Part shown: positions 6,877-15,380 of the stretch, piece after piece
Layout: every line of letters starts with the position of its first letter
How positions within the stretch are numbered: position 1 is the first letter of the stretch
NCBI RefSeq assembly: GCF_010858045.1
Contig: NZ_JAAGVC010000004.1
Coordinates: 186,001-250,000, forward strand
DNA length: 64,000 bases
Direction: 5' to 3'
Source: Nocardia cyriacigeorgica
Lineage (GTDB): Bacteria; Actinomycetota; Actinomycetes; Mycobacteriales; Mycobacteriaceae
The notes under the pieces: model-generated
Seen by the model: only the letters and a program-made list of their open reading frames with translations
Told to the model about the DNA's origin: nothing
Database searches by the model: none
Position numbers and translations under genes: made by a program

Positions 6877-9025
6877 GGGTGACCGGGGGGTGGAATATCG
6901 GCCGTTGATACTGGATCCGCAGCACCCGGGCGATGCCCGGGTGCTGGCCGAACTGCGTGCGCGCGGCGATATCGAATTCAGTGATCTGCGCGATTTGCTG
7001 GACCGCGAGTTCGCCGAACTCACCGATCCGCCCGAACGCGTGGAAGGCCCGGAATCGGATCGCTGGATCTACTATCCGTGGCGCGGACGGGTTCTCGGAT
7101 TGCCGGGCCCGCAGACCCTGCGCGCCATTCGCCTCGACCGCAATCGCAATAAGCTCACCCGCGATGAACAGCGCAGATTGCGCGAGATGTCGATCGGGGT
7201 GGTGGGCCAGAGCGTCGGCCACGCGGTGGCGTACACGATTGCGCTGGAAGGAATCTGCGGATCGCTGCGGTTGGCCGATTTCGACGTGCTCGAGCTGTCC
7301 AATCTCAATCGCGTGCCCGCGAGCCTGTTCGATATCGGGACGAACAAGGCCGTGGTCACCGCGCGCAAGATTGCCGAACTCGATCCGTATCTGCCGATCG
7401 AGGTCTATCGGGGCGGCGTCGACGAGGATTCGGTGGAGGAATTCGTCTCCGGGCTCTCGGTGGTGGTGGAGGAGTGTGATTCGCTCGATATCAAACTCGT
7501 CGTCCGCGAAGCCGCGCGCAGGCATCGCATTCCGGTGGTGATGGAGACCAGCGACCGCGGCCTGCTCGACGTGGAACGCTACGACCTGGAACCGCAGCGG
7601 CTGCCCTTCCACGGGCTGCTCGGCGGGGTCGCCGCGAGCGATCTACGTGGGCTGTCCACCCGTGACAAGGCGCCCTATGTGGTCGCGCTGATGGGGCCGA
7701 CCGAGCTGTCCTCGCGGATGGCGGCCAGCATGGTCGAGGTGGGCGAAACCCTGAGCAGCTGGCCGCAACTGGCCGGTGACGTGATGCTCGGCGGCGCGAG
7801 TGTCACCACGGCCATCCGCCGGATCGGGCTCGGCCAGAAACTGCCGTCCGGACGCACCAGGGTCGACCTCGAATGCGATCTGGACGGGCTCGCCGAGCCG
7901 TCGCCGCCCGACGATCTGGACTGGGGCGCCGACGCCGGCCACCCCGAGCCCGAGCCCGCCGATCCGATCCAGCGGATCCTGGCCTGCGCCCAGCGCGCGC
8001 CGTCGGGCGGCAACGTCCAGCCGTGGACGCTGCACGCCGGTGACGACGAGATCCGTCTCGCGCTGGACCCCTCGGCCACCACCGCCATGGACGTCGGCTT
8101 TCGCGGCAGCGCTGTCGCCCTCGGCGCCGCGCTGTATAACGCGCGGGTCGCCGCGGCCGCGCACGGCATGCTCGGTGCCTGCGAACTCGTCGAATCGGCC
8201 GACCCGGGCGCCGCGCCGATCACCGCGATCCTGCGCCGGAGCGGCGCACCGGCCGACGCGCCCGCCGCCGACTATCCGCTGGCGCTGACCCGCGAGACCA
8301 ACCGCAGGCTCGGCACCGGCGCGCCGATCCCCGCCGACGTGCTCGCCGGCCTGTCCGCGGCGGCCGCCGCCGAAGGCGCCACCCTGCGCCTGGTCACCGA
8401 CCGCGCGGGCCTCGACCGCGCGGCCGCCCTACTGGCCGAGTCCGACCGCATCCGCTATCTCACTCCGCTGCTGCACGAGCAGATGTTCGCCGAACTGCGG
8501 TGGTCGGCCGATGACCTCGACACCGGCATCGATGTGCGCACGCTGGAACTGGCGCCCGACGAGCGGGCGGCCATGCAGATCGGCCGACGCGCCGATGTGA
8601 TGGCGCAATTGCACAGCTGGTCGGCCGGGGCCGCGCTGGGCGATTACGCCCGCGATCGGGTGCGCTCGAGTTCGGCGATCGTCGCGGTCACCTTCACCGA
8701 CCCACCGGGCGCAGATGAGCGGTCATTGGCCGGATATGTGCGTGCCGGCGGGGCCGTGGAACGGGTCTGGATCCAGGCTCAGCGCAGCGGTCTGGCGGTG
8801 CAACCGATGTCGCCGGTGTTTCTCTATTCGCGACGTGAGCGCGACTCGAACGCGATTTCTCCGGCGTACGCAGATACACTAGCGTCACTTCAAGGCTGTT
8901 TCCTGGACCTACTGGGAGTGCCGGAACATGAGACCATGGCATTGGTTCTTCGCCTGAGCTACGCGGCCGCGGCCGGTGTGCGCAGCAGGCGGCGACCGGT
9001 GCCTGGCGCGGACACCCGCAGTTAG
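6866..9025 (+). CDS. moeY: ThiF/E1-like adenylyltransferase fused to nitroreductase (MoeY/Rv1355c type)
   Basis: This 719-aa fusion has an N-terminal region (1-105), a ThiF/MoeB/E1-like Rossmann domain and a C-terminal nitroreductase domain. The ThiF part shows GVVGQSVGHAV at about 110, then DVLELSNLNR, then NKAVVTARKI, so ATP-binding residues look intact. The nitroreductase part shows APSGGNVQPW at about 380, the FMN-binding start. Length and architecture match M. tuberculosis Rv1355c, annotated MoeY, although molybdopterin synthesis has not been shown and no other moa/moe gene is near. ATG 6866 with GGAGAG upstream is preferred over the longer frame from 6779. It overlaps the acyltransferase gene and is followed 16 bp later by the c-di-GMP gene, as in M. 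tuberculosis. Confidence 0.85.
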   Translation: MAGEGDRGVEYRPLILDPQHPGDARVLAELRARGDIEFSDLRDLLDREFAELTDPPERVEGPESDRWIYYPWRGRVLGLPGPQTLRAIRLDRNRNKLTRDEQRRLREMSIGVVGQSVGHAVAYTIALEGICGSLRLADFDVLELSNLNRVPASLFDIGTNKAVVTARKIAELDPYLPIEVYRGGVDEDSVEEFVSGLSVVVEECDSLDIKLVVREAARRHRIPVVMETSDRGLLDVERYDLEPQRLPFHGLLGGVAASDLRGLSTRDKAPYVVALMGPTELSSRMAASMVEVGETLSSWPQLAGDVMLGGASVTTAIRRIGLGQKLPSGRTRVDLECDLDGLAEPSPPDDLDWGADAGHPEPEPADPIQRILACAQRAPSGGNVQPWTLHAGDDEIRLALDPSATTAMDVGFRGSAVALGAALYNARVAAAAHGMLGACELVESADPGAAPITAILRRSGAPADAPAADYPLALTRETNRRLGTGAPIPADVLAGLSAAAAAEGATLRLVTDRAGLDRAAALLAESDRIRYLTPLLHEQMFAELRWSADDLDTGIDVRTLELAPDERAAMQIGRRADVMAQLHSWSAGAALGDYARDRVRSSSAIVAVTFTDPPGADERSLAGYVRAGGAVERVWIQAQRSGLAVQPMSPVFLYSRRERDSNAISPAYADTLASLQGCFLDLLGVPEHETMALVLRLSYAAAAGVRSRRRPVPGADTRS

Positions 9026-9041
9026 CGCGATCGGAGACAAA

Positions 9042-10904
9042 GTGCCTCGGCGGACGCTCGACTCGTTGGTGACGGAGGTCGCCGCGGAGCTCATGGGTGT
9101 CGACGCCACGACGATGGTGTCGGCGACCGAGAAGGTCCTTGCCACGCTGGTCGACTATTTCGACGTCGATTTCAGCTACGTCCGGCATACCGATACCGAA
9201 CGCCGGGCGACGGTGCTGGTGGCCGAATGGCCGCACCGGGCGAACGTGCCCGATCCGGACCCGCTGCGGGTGGTGTATTTCGAACAGGCCGATTCGGTGT
9301 TCCGCGCGCTCGAGCACGCCACCGAACCGTTCCTGGTCACCGGCTCCGACGCCGACTATCAGGAGACCATTCAGCGGGCCTCCGGGCTGCCGAATGTCAC
9401 CTCGGCGGCGGTGCCGCTGGTCTCGCGCGGCCAGTCCACCGGTCTGCTCGGTTTCATCAAGGTCGGCGACCGGGAGTGGAGCACCCGCGAGCTCAACGTG
9501 CTCAAGGCGATCGCGGCCCTGTTCGCGCAGCTGCAGGCCCGGGTGGTGGCCGAGGAGCGGCTGCGCTACATCGCGCTGCACGACGACCTGACCGGGCTGG
9601 CCAACCGCCGCGCCCTGCTCGAGCACATGGAGCAGCGGCTCAGCGAGGGCAGCCCGGGCCCGGTCGCGGCGTTCTTCCTCGACCTGGACCGGCTCAAGGC
9701 GCTCAATGATTTCCTCGGCCACACCGCGGGCGACAACTTCATCCGCAGTCTGTCCACCCGTCTGCGGGAGAACCTCGACCCGAACGACATGATCGCCAGG
9801 CTCGGCGGCGACGAATTCGTGATCGTGCCCGCCAAACCGATGGACGCGGTGGCCGCCGAACACGAGGCGGGCCGCATCCAGCAGCTCATCGGCCGGAGGG
9901 TCACCGTCGGCGGCGAGTCGGTGAGCCGGGCGGCGAGCATCGGCGTCGCGGTCGGCATCCCGGGCGAGACCACGGTCGCCGACGTGCTGCGCCGCGCCGA
10001 CCACGCCCTGCTCTCGGCGAAATCCGGTGGCGGCAACGGCGTCGCGATCTTCACCGACGCCATGCGCGCGCAATTCGAACTCCAGGACGACGTGGAGCTG
10101 AACCTGCGCGGGGCGGTGAGCGACGGTTCGCTGATCCTGCACTACCAGCCCGAGGTGGACCTGCGCACCGGCCGGATCGTGGCCATGGAGGCGCTGGTGC
10201 GCTGGCTGCACCCGACCAGGGGGCTGCTGCCGCCCGGCGCGTTCGTCACCGTCGCCGAGGCCACCAATCTGGCCGGTGAACTCGGCCGCTGGGTGATCCG
10301 TTCGGCATGTGCCCAGTTCGCCGAATGGCGCAGGCAGGGCCTGGCCGCGAATGTGGTGATGCGGATCAACGTGTCGCCGGTGCAGCTGGTGAGCCTGGAT
10401 TTCGTGGAACGCATCGAGGACATCCTGCGCATGTTCGGCATCGACGGCAGCTCGGTGTGCCTGGAGATCACCGAGCATGTGGTGGTGCAGGATCTGGCCC
10501 GCACCCAAGTCACGCTGCGCGGGCTCAAGCGGATGGGCGTGCAGATCGCCATCGACGATTTCGGCACCGGATACAGCTCGCTATCGCATCTGAAGGCGCT
10601 GCCGGTGGACGCGGTGAAGATCGACCGCGGTTTCGTGCAGCGCCTCGGCGCCAGCACCGACGATCTGGCGATCGTGAAGTCGATCATCGGGCTGGCGGGC
10701 TCGTTCGGGCTCGGCGTGGTCGGCGAGGGCGTCGAGACGCCGGTCGCGGCGCGCACCCTGGTGGGGCTCGGCTGCTACCGGGCCCAGGGCTTCCTGATCG
10801 CGCGGCCGATGCCCGCCGAGGAGGTCGAGCAGCATCTGGCCGCGGGCCGCATCCCGCTGAACCTGGATCTGCCGCGGGTCGACCGCAACCTGACCGCGCG
10901 CTGA
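9042..10904 (+). CDS. GAF-GGDEF-EAL cyclic di-GMP enzyme (Rv1354c type)
   Basis: The 620-aa protein has an N-terminal GAF sensor (about 20-170), a GGDEF domain with intact GGDEF (about 255-259) and an EAL domain with intact EAL (about 383-385), DDFGTGYSS and EGVET. Both diguanylate cyclase and phosphodiesterase activities are therefore possible. The product-inhibition I-site (RxxD) reads DPND, so feedback inhibition at that site is probably lost. GTG 9042 with GGAG upstream is the start, 16 bp after moeY. The same pair order and length occur in M. tuberculosis (Rv1354c, shown in published work to be bifunctional). No membrane segment is visible. Confidence 0.93.
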   Translation: MPRRTLDSLVTEVAAELMGVDATTMVSATEKVLATLVDYFDVDFSYVRHTDTERRATVLVAEWPHRANVPDPDPLRVVYFEQADSVFRALEHATEPFLVTGSDADYQETIQRASGLPNVTSAAVPLVSRGQSTGLLGFIKVGDREWSTRELNVLKAIAALFAQLQARVVAEERLRYIALHDDLTGLANRRALLEHMEQRLSEGSPGPVAAFFLDLDRLKALNDFLGHTAGDNFIRSLSTRLRENLDPNDMIARLGGDEFVIVPAKPMDAVAAEHEAGRIQQLIGRRVTVGGESVSRAASIGVAVGIPGETTVADVLRRADHALLSAKSGGGNGVAIFTDAMRAQFELQDDVELNLRGAVSDGSLILHYQPEVDLRTGRIVAMEALVRWLHPTRGLLPPGAFVTVAEATNLAGELGRWVIRSACAQFAEWRRQGLAANVVMRINVSPVQLVSLDFVERIEDILRMFGIDGSSVCLEITEHVVVQDLARTQVTLRGLKRMGVQIAIDDFGTGYSSLSHLKALPVDAVKIDRGFVQRLGASTDDLAIVKSIIGLAGSFGLGVVGEGVETPVAARTLVGLGCYRAQGFLIARPMPAEEVEQHLAAGRIPLNLDLPRVDRNLTAR

Positions 10905-10972
10905 GCTCGGTTGGCCGGTTCTTTCACGCCTGTTCACGTGCCGTTCGGCAAGACGGTTCCGGCGGTAACCCG

Positions 10973-12121
10973 GTGCGCGTCACCATCGGCGGCGTGCGCA
11001 TCGTGCAGCTGGCGAACTTCTACGGCCCGCGGTCGGGTGGGTTGCGCACCGCGCTGCATCATCTCGGGGAAGGCTATGTGGCGGCCGGGCACGAGGTGGT
11101 GCTGATCGTGCCCGGTCCACGCCGCGGTGAGGAACTGCTGCCGACGGGCGTCGTGCGGATCACCTTGCCCGCGCTCGCGATTCCGGGAACGGGCGGTTAT
11201 CGGGCCGCCGACCCGCGCCGGGTGGCCGACGTGCTCGGCGGGCTGCGCCCTGACGTCCTGGAGGTCTCCGACCGGCTGACGTTGCGCGGTTTCGGCCGCT
11301 GGTCCCGGCGCCGCGATGTGGCGAGCGTGATGATCTCCCATGAACGCCTGGACCGGTTGCTCGGCCAGATCATGCCGCGCGCGCTGGCCCGCCGCTGTGC
11401 TGATGTGGCGAACCGGCGCACCGCCGACCAATACGACAGGGTGGTGTGCACAACGGATTTCGCGCGGGCCGAATTCGAGCGGATCGGCGCGCCGAACGTC
11501 GAACTGGTGCCGCTGGGCGTGGATCTCGACCTGTTCAGTCCGCGCCGCGCCGATCGCGGCCTGCGCGCCGATCTCGGTGTGCCCGGCCATCCGCTGCTGG
11601 TGCACTGCGGCAGGCTCTCGGTGGAGAAGCGGGTCGACCGCAGCATCGAAGCCGTGGCCGAGCTACGCCAGTCCGGAGTCGAGGCCCGATTGGTCGTCGC
11701 GGGCGACGGACCGCGCCGCGACGCGCTGCACCGGCGCGCGCGGTCACTGGCGCCGCTGCCGGGCGGGCTGCCCGCGGTGCACTTCACCGGATTCATCACC
11801 GATCGCGCGATGGTGGCGAAACTGCTGGCGACCGCCGATGTTTCGCTCGCCCCCGGCCCACACGAAACCTTCGGGCTCGCCGCGCTGGAGGCGCTGGCCG
11901 CGGGGACGCCGGTGGTGGCAAGCCGCTCCTCGGCACTGGCCGATATCGTCACCGCCGAATGCGGCGCCGTCGCCGACGACGATCCCTCGGCCTTCGCCGA
12001 CGCCGTCACCGAGGTGCTGGCCCTGCCGCCCGCCGGCCGGCGCGCCGCCGCTCGCCGCCGCGCCGAGCAGTTCACCTGGCCCGCGGCGGTCGCAGGCATG
12101 CTCGCCGTGCTCGGTGGATGA
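10973..12121 (+). CDS. glycosyltransferase family 4
   Basis: The 382-aa product is a GT-B glycosyltransferase. It has the N-terminal acceptor-side motif FYGPRSGGLRTAL, the donor-domain start HCGRLSVEKRVD, and the E-x7-E region HETFGLAALEALAAGTPVV that binds the nucleotide-sugar donor. It is similar in layout to the mannosyltransferases of mycobacterial lipoglycan synthesis, but donor and acceptor cannot be read from sequence. GTG 10973 or GTG 10994 is the start; both are in frame and neither has a strong ribosome-binding site. It follows the c-di-GMP enzyme by 68 bp on the same strand. Confidence 0.85.
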   Translation: MRVTIGGVRIVQLANFYGPRSGGLRTALHHLGEGYVAAGHEVVLIVPGPRRGEELLPTGVVRITLPALAIPGTGGYRAADPRRVADVLGGLRPDVLEVSDRLTLRGFGRWSRRRDVASVMISHERLDRLLGQIMPRALARRCADVANRRTADQYDRVVCTTDFARAEFERIGAPNVELVPLGVDLDLFSPRRADRGLRADLGVPGHPLLVHCGRLSVEKRVDRSIEAVAELRQSGVEARLVVAGDGPRRDALHRRARSLAPLPGGLPAVHFTGFITDRAMVAKLLATADVSLAPGPHETFGLAALEALAAGTPVVASRSSALADIVTAECGAVADDDPSAFADAVTEVLALPPAGRRAAARRRAEQFTWPAAVAGMLAVLGG

Positions 12122-12203
12122 GCGAATCGTTCCCGAACCTCGCCCCGGTCGGTAATGTCCGGCTGACATGCACTGCGGGACGAACGGATCGGAAGTGGGA
12201 TCG

Positions 12204-13082
12204 ATGGGTCGGGTACGCCGGAGGACGACGGTCGAGGGGGCCAAGACCCTGATCACGGGGGCGGCGAGCGGGATCGGGCGGGCCACCGCGCTGGCCGCCG
12301 CCGCGCGGGGCGCCGAACTGGTGCTCACCGATATCGACGCCGCCGGGTTGGCGAGCACGGTCGCCGATATCCACCGCGACGGCGGCAAGGTACTGGTCGC
12401 GACGCCGCTCGATATCACCGATCACGAGGCCGTCGCCGCCTTCGGCGCCGATGTGCACTCCCGGTTCGGCAGCGTGGACGTGGTCATGAATGTGGCGGGC
12501 ACGTCGGTGTGGGGCACCGTCGACACTCTCGAACATCGGCATTGGCAGCGGATGGTCGACGTCAACCTGATGGGGCCGATCCATGTGATCGAGACGTTCG
12601 TGCCGGAGATGGTGCGGGCCGGGCGTGGCGGTGCGCTCGTCAACGTCTCCTCGGCGGCGGGCCTGCTCGCGCTGCCCTGGCACGCCGCCTACAGCGCGAG
12701 CAAGTACGGCCTGCGCGGGCTGTCGGAGGTGCTGCGCTTCGAGCTGGCGCAGCACGGTATCTCGGTGCATCTGGTCGCGCCCGGCGCGGTGAACACGCCG
12801 CTGGTGCAGAGCTTCGAACTGGTCGGCGTGGACAAGGAGGATCCGCGGGTCCGCAAGCTGGTCACCCGTTTCACCAGCCACGCCGTCTCTCCGGACAAGG
12901 TGGCCACCGCGATCCTGCGCGGTATCGAACGCAACCGGTTCATCGTCTACACCTCGTTCGACATCCGGTTCGGCTACTGGTGGAAGCGCAAATTCGCCTT
13001 CCCGTACGAACTGCTGATGCGGGTGGCCAATGTGCAGTTCAGCAGGCTGCGGAGTTCTCTGCGCACATCGGATCCCCGGTAG
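12204..13082 (+). CDS. SDR family NAD(P)-dependent oxidoreductase
   Basis: The 292-aa short-chain dehydrogenase has the cofactor motif TGAASGIG near residue 18, NVAG, the catalytic Ser in NVSSAAG, and YSASK with Tyr about 163 and Lys about 167. The C-terminal 40 residues ([18 protein letters not shown]) form a basic amphipathic helix typical of the mycobacterial SDRs that act on lipids or steroids. ATG 12204 has GTGGGA just upstream and is preferred over the in-frame ATG 12168. Its 3' end overlaps the 3' end of convergent soxR by 44 bp. Confidence 0.88.
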   Translation: MGRVRRRTTVEGAKTLITGAASGIGRATALAAAARGAELVLTDIDAAGLASTVADIHRDGGKVLVATPLDITDHEAVAAFGADVHSRFGSVDVVMNVAGTSVWGTVDTLEHRHWQRMVDVNLMGPIHVIETFVPEMVRAGRGGALVNVSSAAGLLALPWHAAYSASKYGLRGLSEVLRFELAQHGISVHLVAPGAVNTPLVQSFELVGVDKEDPRVRKLVTRFTSHAVSPDKVATAILRGIERNRFIVYTSFDIRFGYWWKRKFAFPYELLMRVANVQFSRLRSSLRTSDPR

Positions 13083-13560
13083 CGTCGACGTCGTCCGGGC
13101 AGTTGAGGTGCACATCGAGCACGCGCGCGCCCGGGCCCTCGTCACCGAGGTGATCGAACTCGTTGACGATCTTGCAGCTGCCAAGTGACAGACAGCCGCA
13201 GCCGATGCAGCCGGTGAGGTTGTCGCGCAGGCGCACCAGTTGGGTGATGCGTTCGTCGAGATCCGCGCGCCAGGTGGTGGACAGCGTCTCCCAGTCGCGC
13301 CGGGTGGGGGTGCGGCCCTCGGGCAGCCGGTCGAGGGCGTCGCGGATCTCGCTGAGCGGGATTCCGACCCGCTGCGAGATCCGGATGAAAGCGACCCGGC
13401 GCAGCGTTTCCCTGGCATACCTGCGCTGGTTGCCGCTGGTGCGCCGGCTCGAGATGAGCCCCTCGCGTTCGTAGAAGTGCAACGCGGAGACCGCCACTCC
13501 GCTACGCTCGGACAGCTGACCGGGGGTCAGCTCCTTGGCTCGCCAATCTGCTGTCGTCAT
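13039..13560 (-). CDS. soxR: redox-sensitive transcriptional activator SoxR
   Basis: The 173-aa MerR-family protein has an N-terminal winged helix ([26 protein letters not shown]), a dimerisation helix, and the SoxR [2Fe-2S] cluster motif C-x2-C-x-C-x5-C at Cys118, 121, 123 and 129. SoxR responds to redox-cycling compounds by oxidation of the cluster. ATG 13560 has a strong AAGGAGGAG site. There is no soxS; in actinobacteria SoxR acts directly on target genes. A candidate SoxR box lies 18 bp upstream of its start. Its 3' end is antisense to the end of the SDR gene. Confidence 0.95.
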   Translation of the reverse strand: MTTADWRAKELTPGQLSERSGVAVSALHFYEREGLISSRRTSGNQRRYARETLRRVAFIRISQRVGIPLSEIRDALDRLPEGRTPTRRDWETLSTTWRADLDERITQLVRLRDNLTGCIGCGCLSLGSCKIVNEFDHLGDEGPGARVLDVHLNCPDDVDATGDPMCAENSAAC

Positions 13561-13577
13561 TCGGCACTCCTCCTTTA

Positions 13578-13595
13578 CCTCAACCCTACTTCAGG
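13578..13595. promoter_or_regulatory. candidate SoxR box upstream of soxR
   Basis: CCTCAACCCTACTTCAGG on the plus strand (CCTGAAGTAGGGTTGAGG on the minus) matches 13 of 18 positions of the known SoxR operator CCTCAAGTTAACTTGAGG, and 12 of 14 in the two half-sites. It lies between the divergent soxR and arcA starts, at the distance expected of an autoregulated promoter. Confidence 0.55.
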
Positions 13596-13692
13596 TTCTC
13601 GGTTGCGCGTGCGCGAATCGCCACACGTCACGCCGACAGCGGACACGCATCAATTCCGTGCTCTCCTGGCCGCGGCGAACTACGGTCGGAAC

Positions 13693-15000
13693 ATGGGAAC
13701 AGATGCGGTACCGGCGAACCCCGGCAGCGGCCCGATTCCCGGTGACGGATGGGACACCGACCCCGGCACCGAACCCGCGCCCGCGCCGCGCCTCGCCGTG
13801 ACCTCCGAGGTCGGCACCCTGCGCACGGTGCTGCTGCACCGGCCGGGTAACGAGCTGCGCAGGCTCACCCCGCGCAACAACGATCAACTGCTCTTCGACG
13901 GCATTCCGTGGGTCGAACGCGCCCAGCAGGAACACGACACCTTCGCCGGGGTGCTGCGCGATCGCGGAGTCGAGGTGTTGCTGCTGGCCGATCTGCTGGC
14001 CGAGACGCTCGCCGTCAGCGGGGCCGCGCGCATCCAGGGCATCTCCGCCGCCGTCGACGCCCGCAGGCTCGGCCACAGTCTGGCCGACGAACTCGCCGCC
14101 TATCTGCGCGGCGTCCCGGCCAGGGAACTGGCCGAGATCTTGATGGCGGGCATGACCTTCGACGAACTGCCCTTCGGCCCCGACCACACCTCGCTGGTGC
14201 GCCGGATGCATCACGGCGGCGATTTCGTCATCGATCCGCTGCCGAATCTGTTGTTCACCCGCGACTCCTCGTTCTGGGTCGGCCCGCGCGTGGCGATCAC
14301 CGCGCTCGCCCTGCCCGCCAGGATGCGCGAGACCTCGCTCACCGATCTCGTCTACGCCTTCCACCCGCGTTTCCTCGGGGTGCGCCGCGCCTACGAATCC
14401 CATACCGCGCCCATCGAGGGCGGTGACGTACTGCTGCTCTCGCCCGGCGTGCTGGCCGTCGGCGTCGGTGAACGCACCTCGCCCGCCGGTGCGGAAGCCT
14501 TGGCGCGCAGCCTCTTCGACGACGATCTCGCCCACACCGTGCTGGTCGTGCCCATCGCGCAGAACCGCGCCACCATGCACTTGGACACCGTGTGCACCAT
14601 GGTCGACACCGATGCGGTGGTCATGTATTCGGCGGTGCGGGAAACCTTGTCCGCGTTCACCATCCAGCGCGGCGACGACTACGACCACGGGGGCGCCGTC
14701 ACCATGCGCGGGCCCGACCCGTTCCTGCCTGCGGCCGCCGACGCCATGGGCATCGGGAAGCTGCGGGTGATCGACACCGGGCTGGACGGCGTCACCGCCG
14801 AACGGGAACAGTGGGACGACGGCAACAACACCCTCGCCCTGCGGCCCGGTGTCGTGATCGCGTACGAACGCAATGAAATGACCAATGCCCGGCTGCTGGA
14901 CGCCGGCGTCGAGGTGCTGCCCATCCCGGGATCCGAATTGGGTTCCGGCCGTGGTGGTCCGCGCTGCCTGTCGTGCCCGCTGTCCCGGGATGATGTGTGA
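13693..15000 (+). CDS. arcA: arginine deiminase
   Basis: The enzyme hydrolyses L-arginine to citrulline and ammonia. The 435-aa product has the guanidine-group modifying fold with FTRD, IEGGD, the HLDT motif containing the catalytic His, and the catalytic Cys at about residue 425 in GPRCLSCPL. It carries a 40-residue Pro-rich N-terminal extension before [17 protein letters not shown], where the family normally starts. ATG 13693 is the first plausible start; an upstream in-frame extension overlaps soxR. M. tuberculosis has arcA (Rv1001) next to pmt (Rv1002c), as here with one GntR gene between. No arcB/arcC is present, so a full fermentation pathway is not encoded here. Confidence 0.95.
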   Translation: MGTDAVPANPGSGPIPGDGWDTDPGTEPAPAPRLAVTSEVGTLRTVLLHRPGNELRRLTPRNNDQLLFDGIPWVERAQQEHDTFAGVLRDRGVEVLLLADLLAETLAVSGAARIQGISAAVDARRLGHSLADELAAYLRGVPARELAEILMAGMTFDELPFGPDHTSLVRRMHHGGDFVIDPLPNLLFTRDSSFWVGPRVAITALALPARMRETSLTDLVYAFHPRFLGVRRAYESHTAPIEGGDVLLLSPGVLAVGVGERTSPAGAEALARSLFDDDLAHTVLVVPIAQNRATMHLDTVCTMVDTDAVVMYSAVRETLSAFTIQRGDDYDHGGAVTMRGPDPFLPAAADAMGIGKLRVIDTGLDGVTAEREQWDDGNNTLALRPGVVIAYERNEMTNARLLDAGVEVLPIPGSELGSGRGGPRCLSCPLSRDDV

Positions 15001-15010
15001 GCTGGGGGCC

Positions 15011-15370
15011 ATGCTCGAAATCACCGTGTCGCACGAATCCGCCGTGCCACCCTACGAACAGTTGCGGCTCGGCATCGTGGCACAGGTGCGCGCGGGCACG
15101 TTGACCGCGGGCACCAAGATCCCCACGGTGCGCGCGCTGGCCGCCCAACTCGGTCTCGCCCCGAACACCGTGGCCCGCGCCTACCGCGAGCTGGAGGCCG
15201 ACGGCGTGCTCGAAACCCGCGGCAGGCTCGGCTCGTTCATCGCCTCCTCCGGCGATCCCACCCGCGATCAGGCCGGCCGGGCCGCCACCGAATACGTCGC
15301 CGCGGTACGCAGGCTCGGCCTCGACGACGACGCGGCGCTGCGCTACGTCAAGGCGGCGTTGGAGAGCTGA
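15011..15370 (+). CDS. YtrA-type GntR family regulator
   Basis: The 119-aa protein is a short GntR regulator: a winged helix (PYEQLRLGIVAQV, KIPTVRALAAQLGLAPNTV, AYRELEADGVLETRG) followed by only about 45 residues. That is the YtrA subfamily plan, normally linked to ABC transporters, but none is adjacent. ATG 15011 gives the usual family start; ATG 14990 or 14993 are alternatives that overlap arcA. It ends 10 bp from the convergent pmt stop. Confidence 0.85.
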   Translation: MLEITVSHESAVPPYEQLRLGIVAQVRAGTLTAGTKIPTVRALAAQLGLAPNTVARAYRELEADGVLETRGRLGSFIASSGDPTRDQAGRAATEYVAAVRRLGLDDDAALRYVKAALES

Positions 15371-15380
15371 CCGACGGCGC

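Noticed and set aside
10307..12121. 604-residue frame including the glycosyltransferase
   Set aside because: The first 220 residues run over the EAL domain in the wrong frame; the glycosyltransferase starts at GTG 10973.
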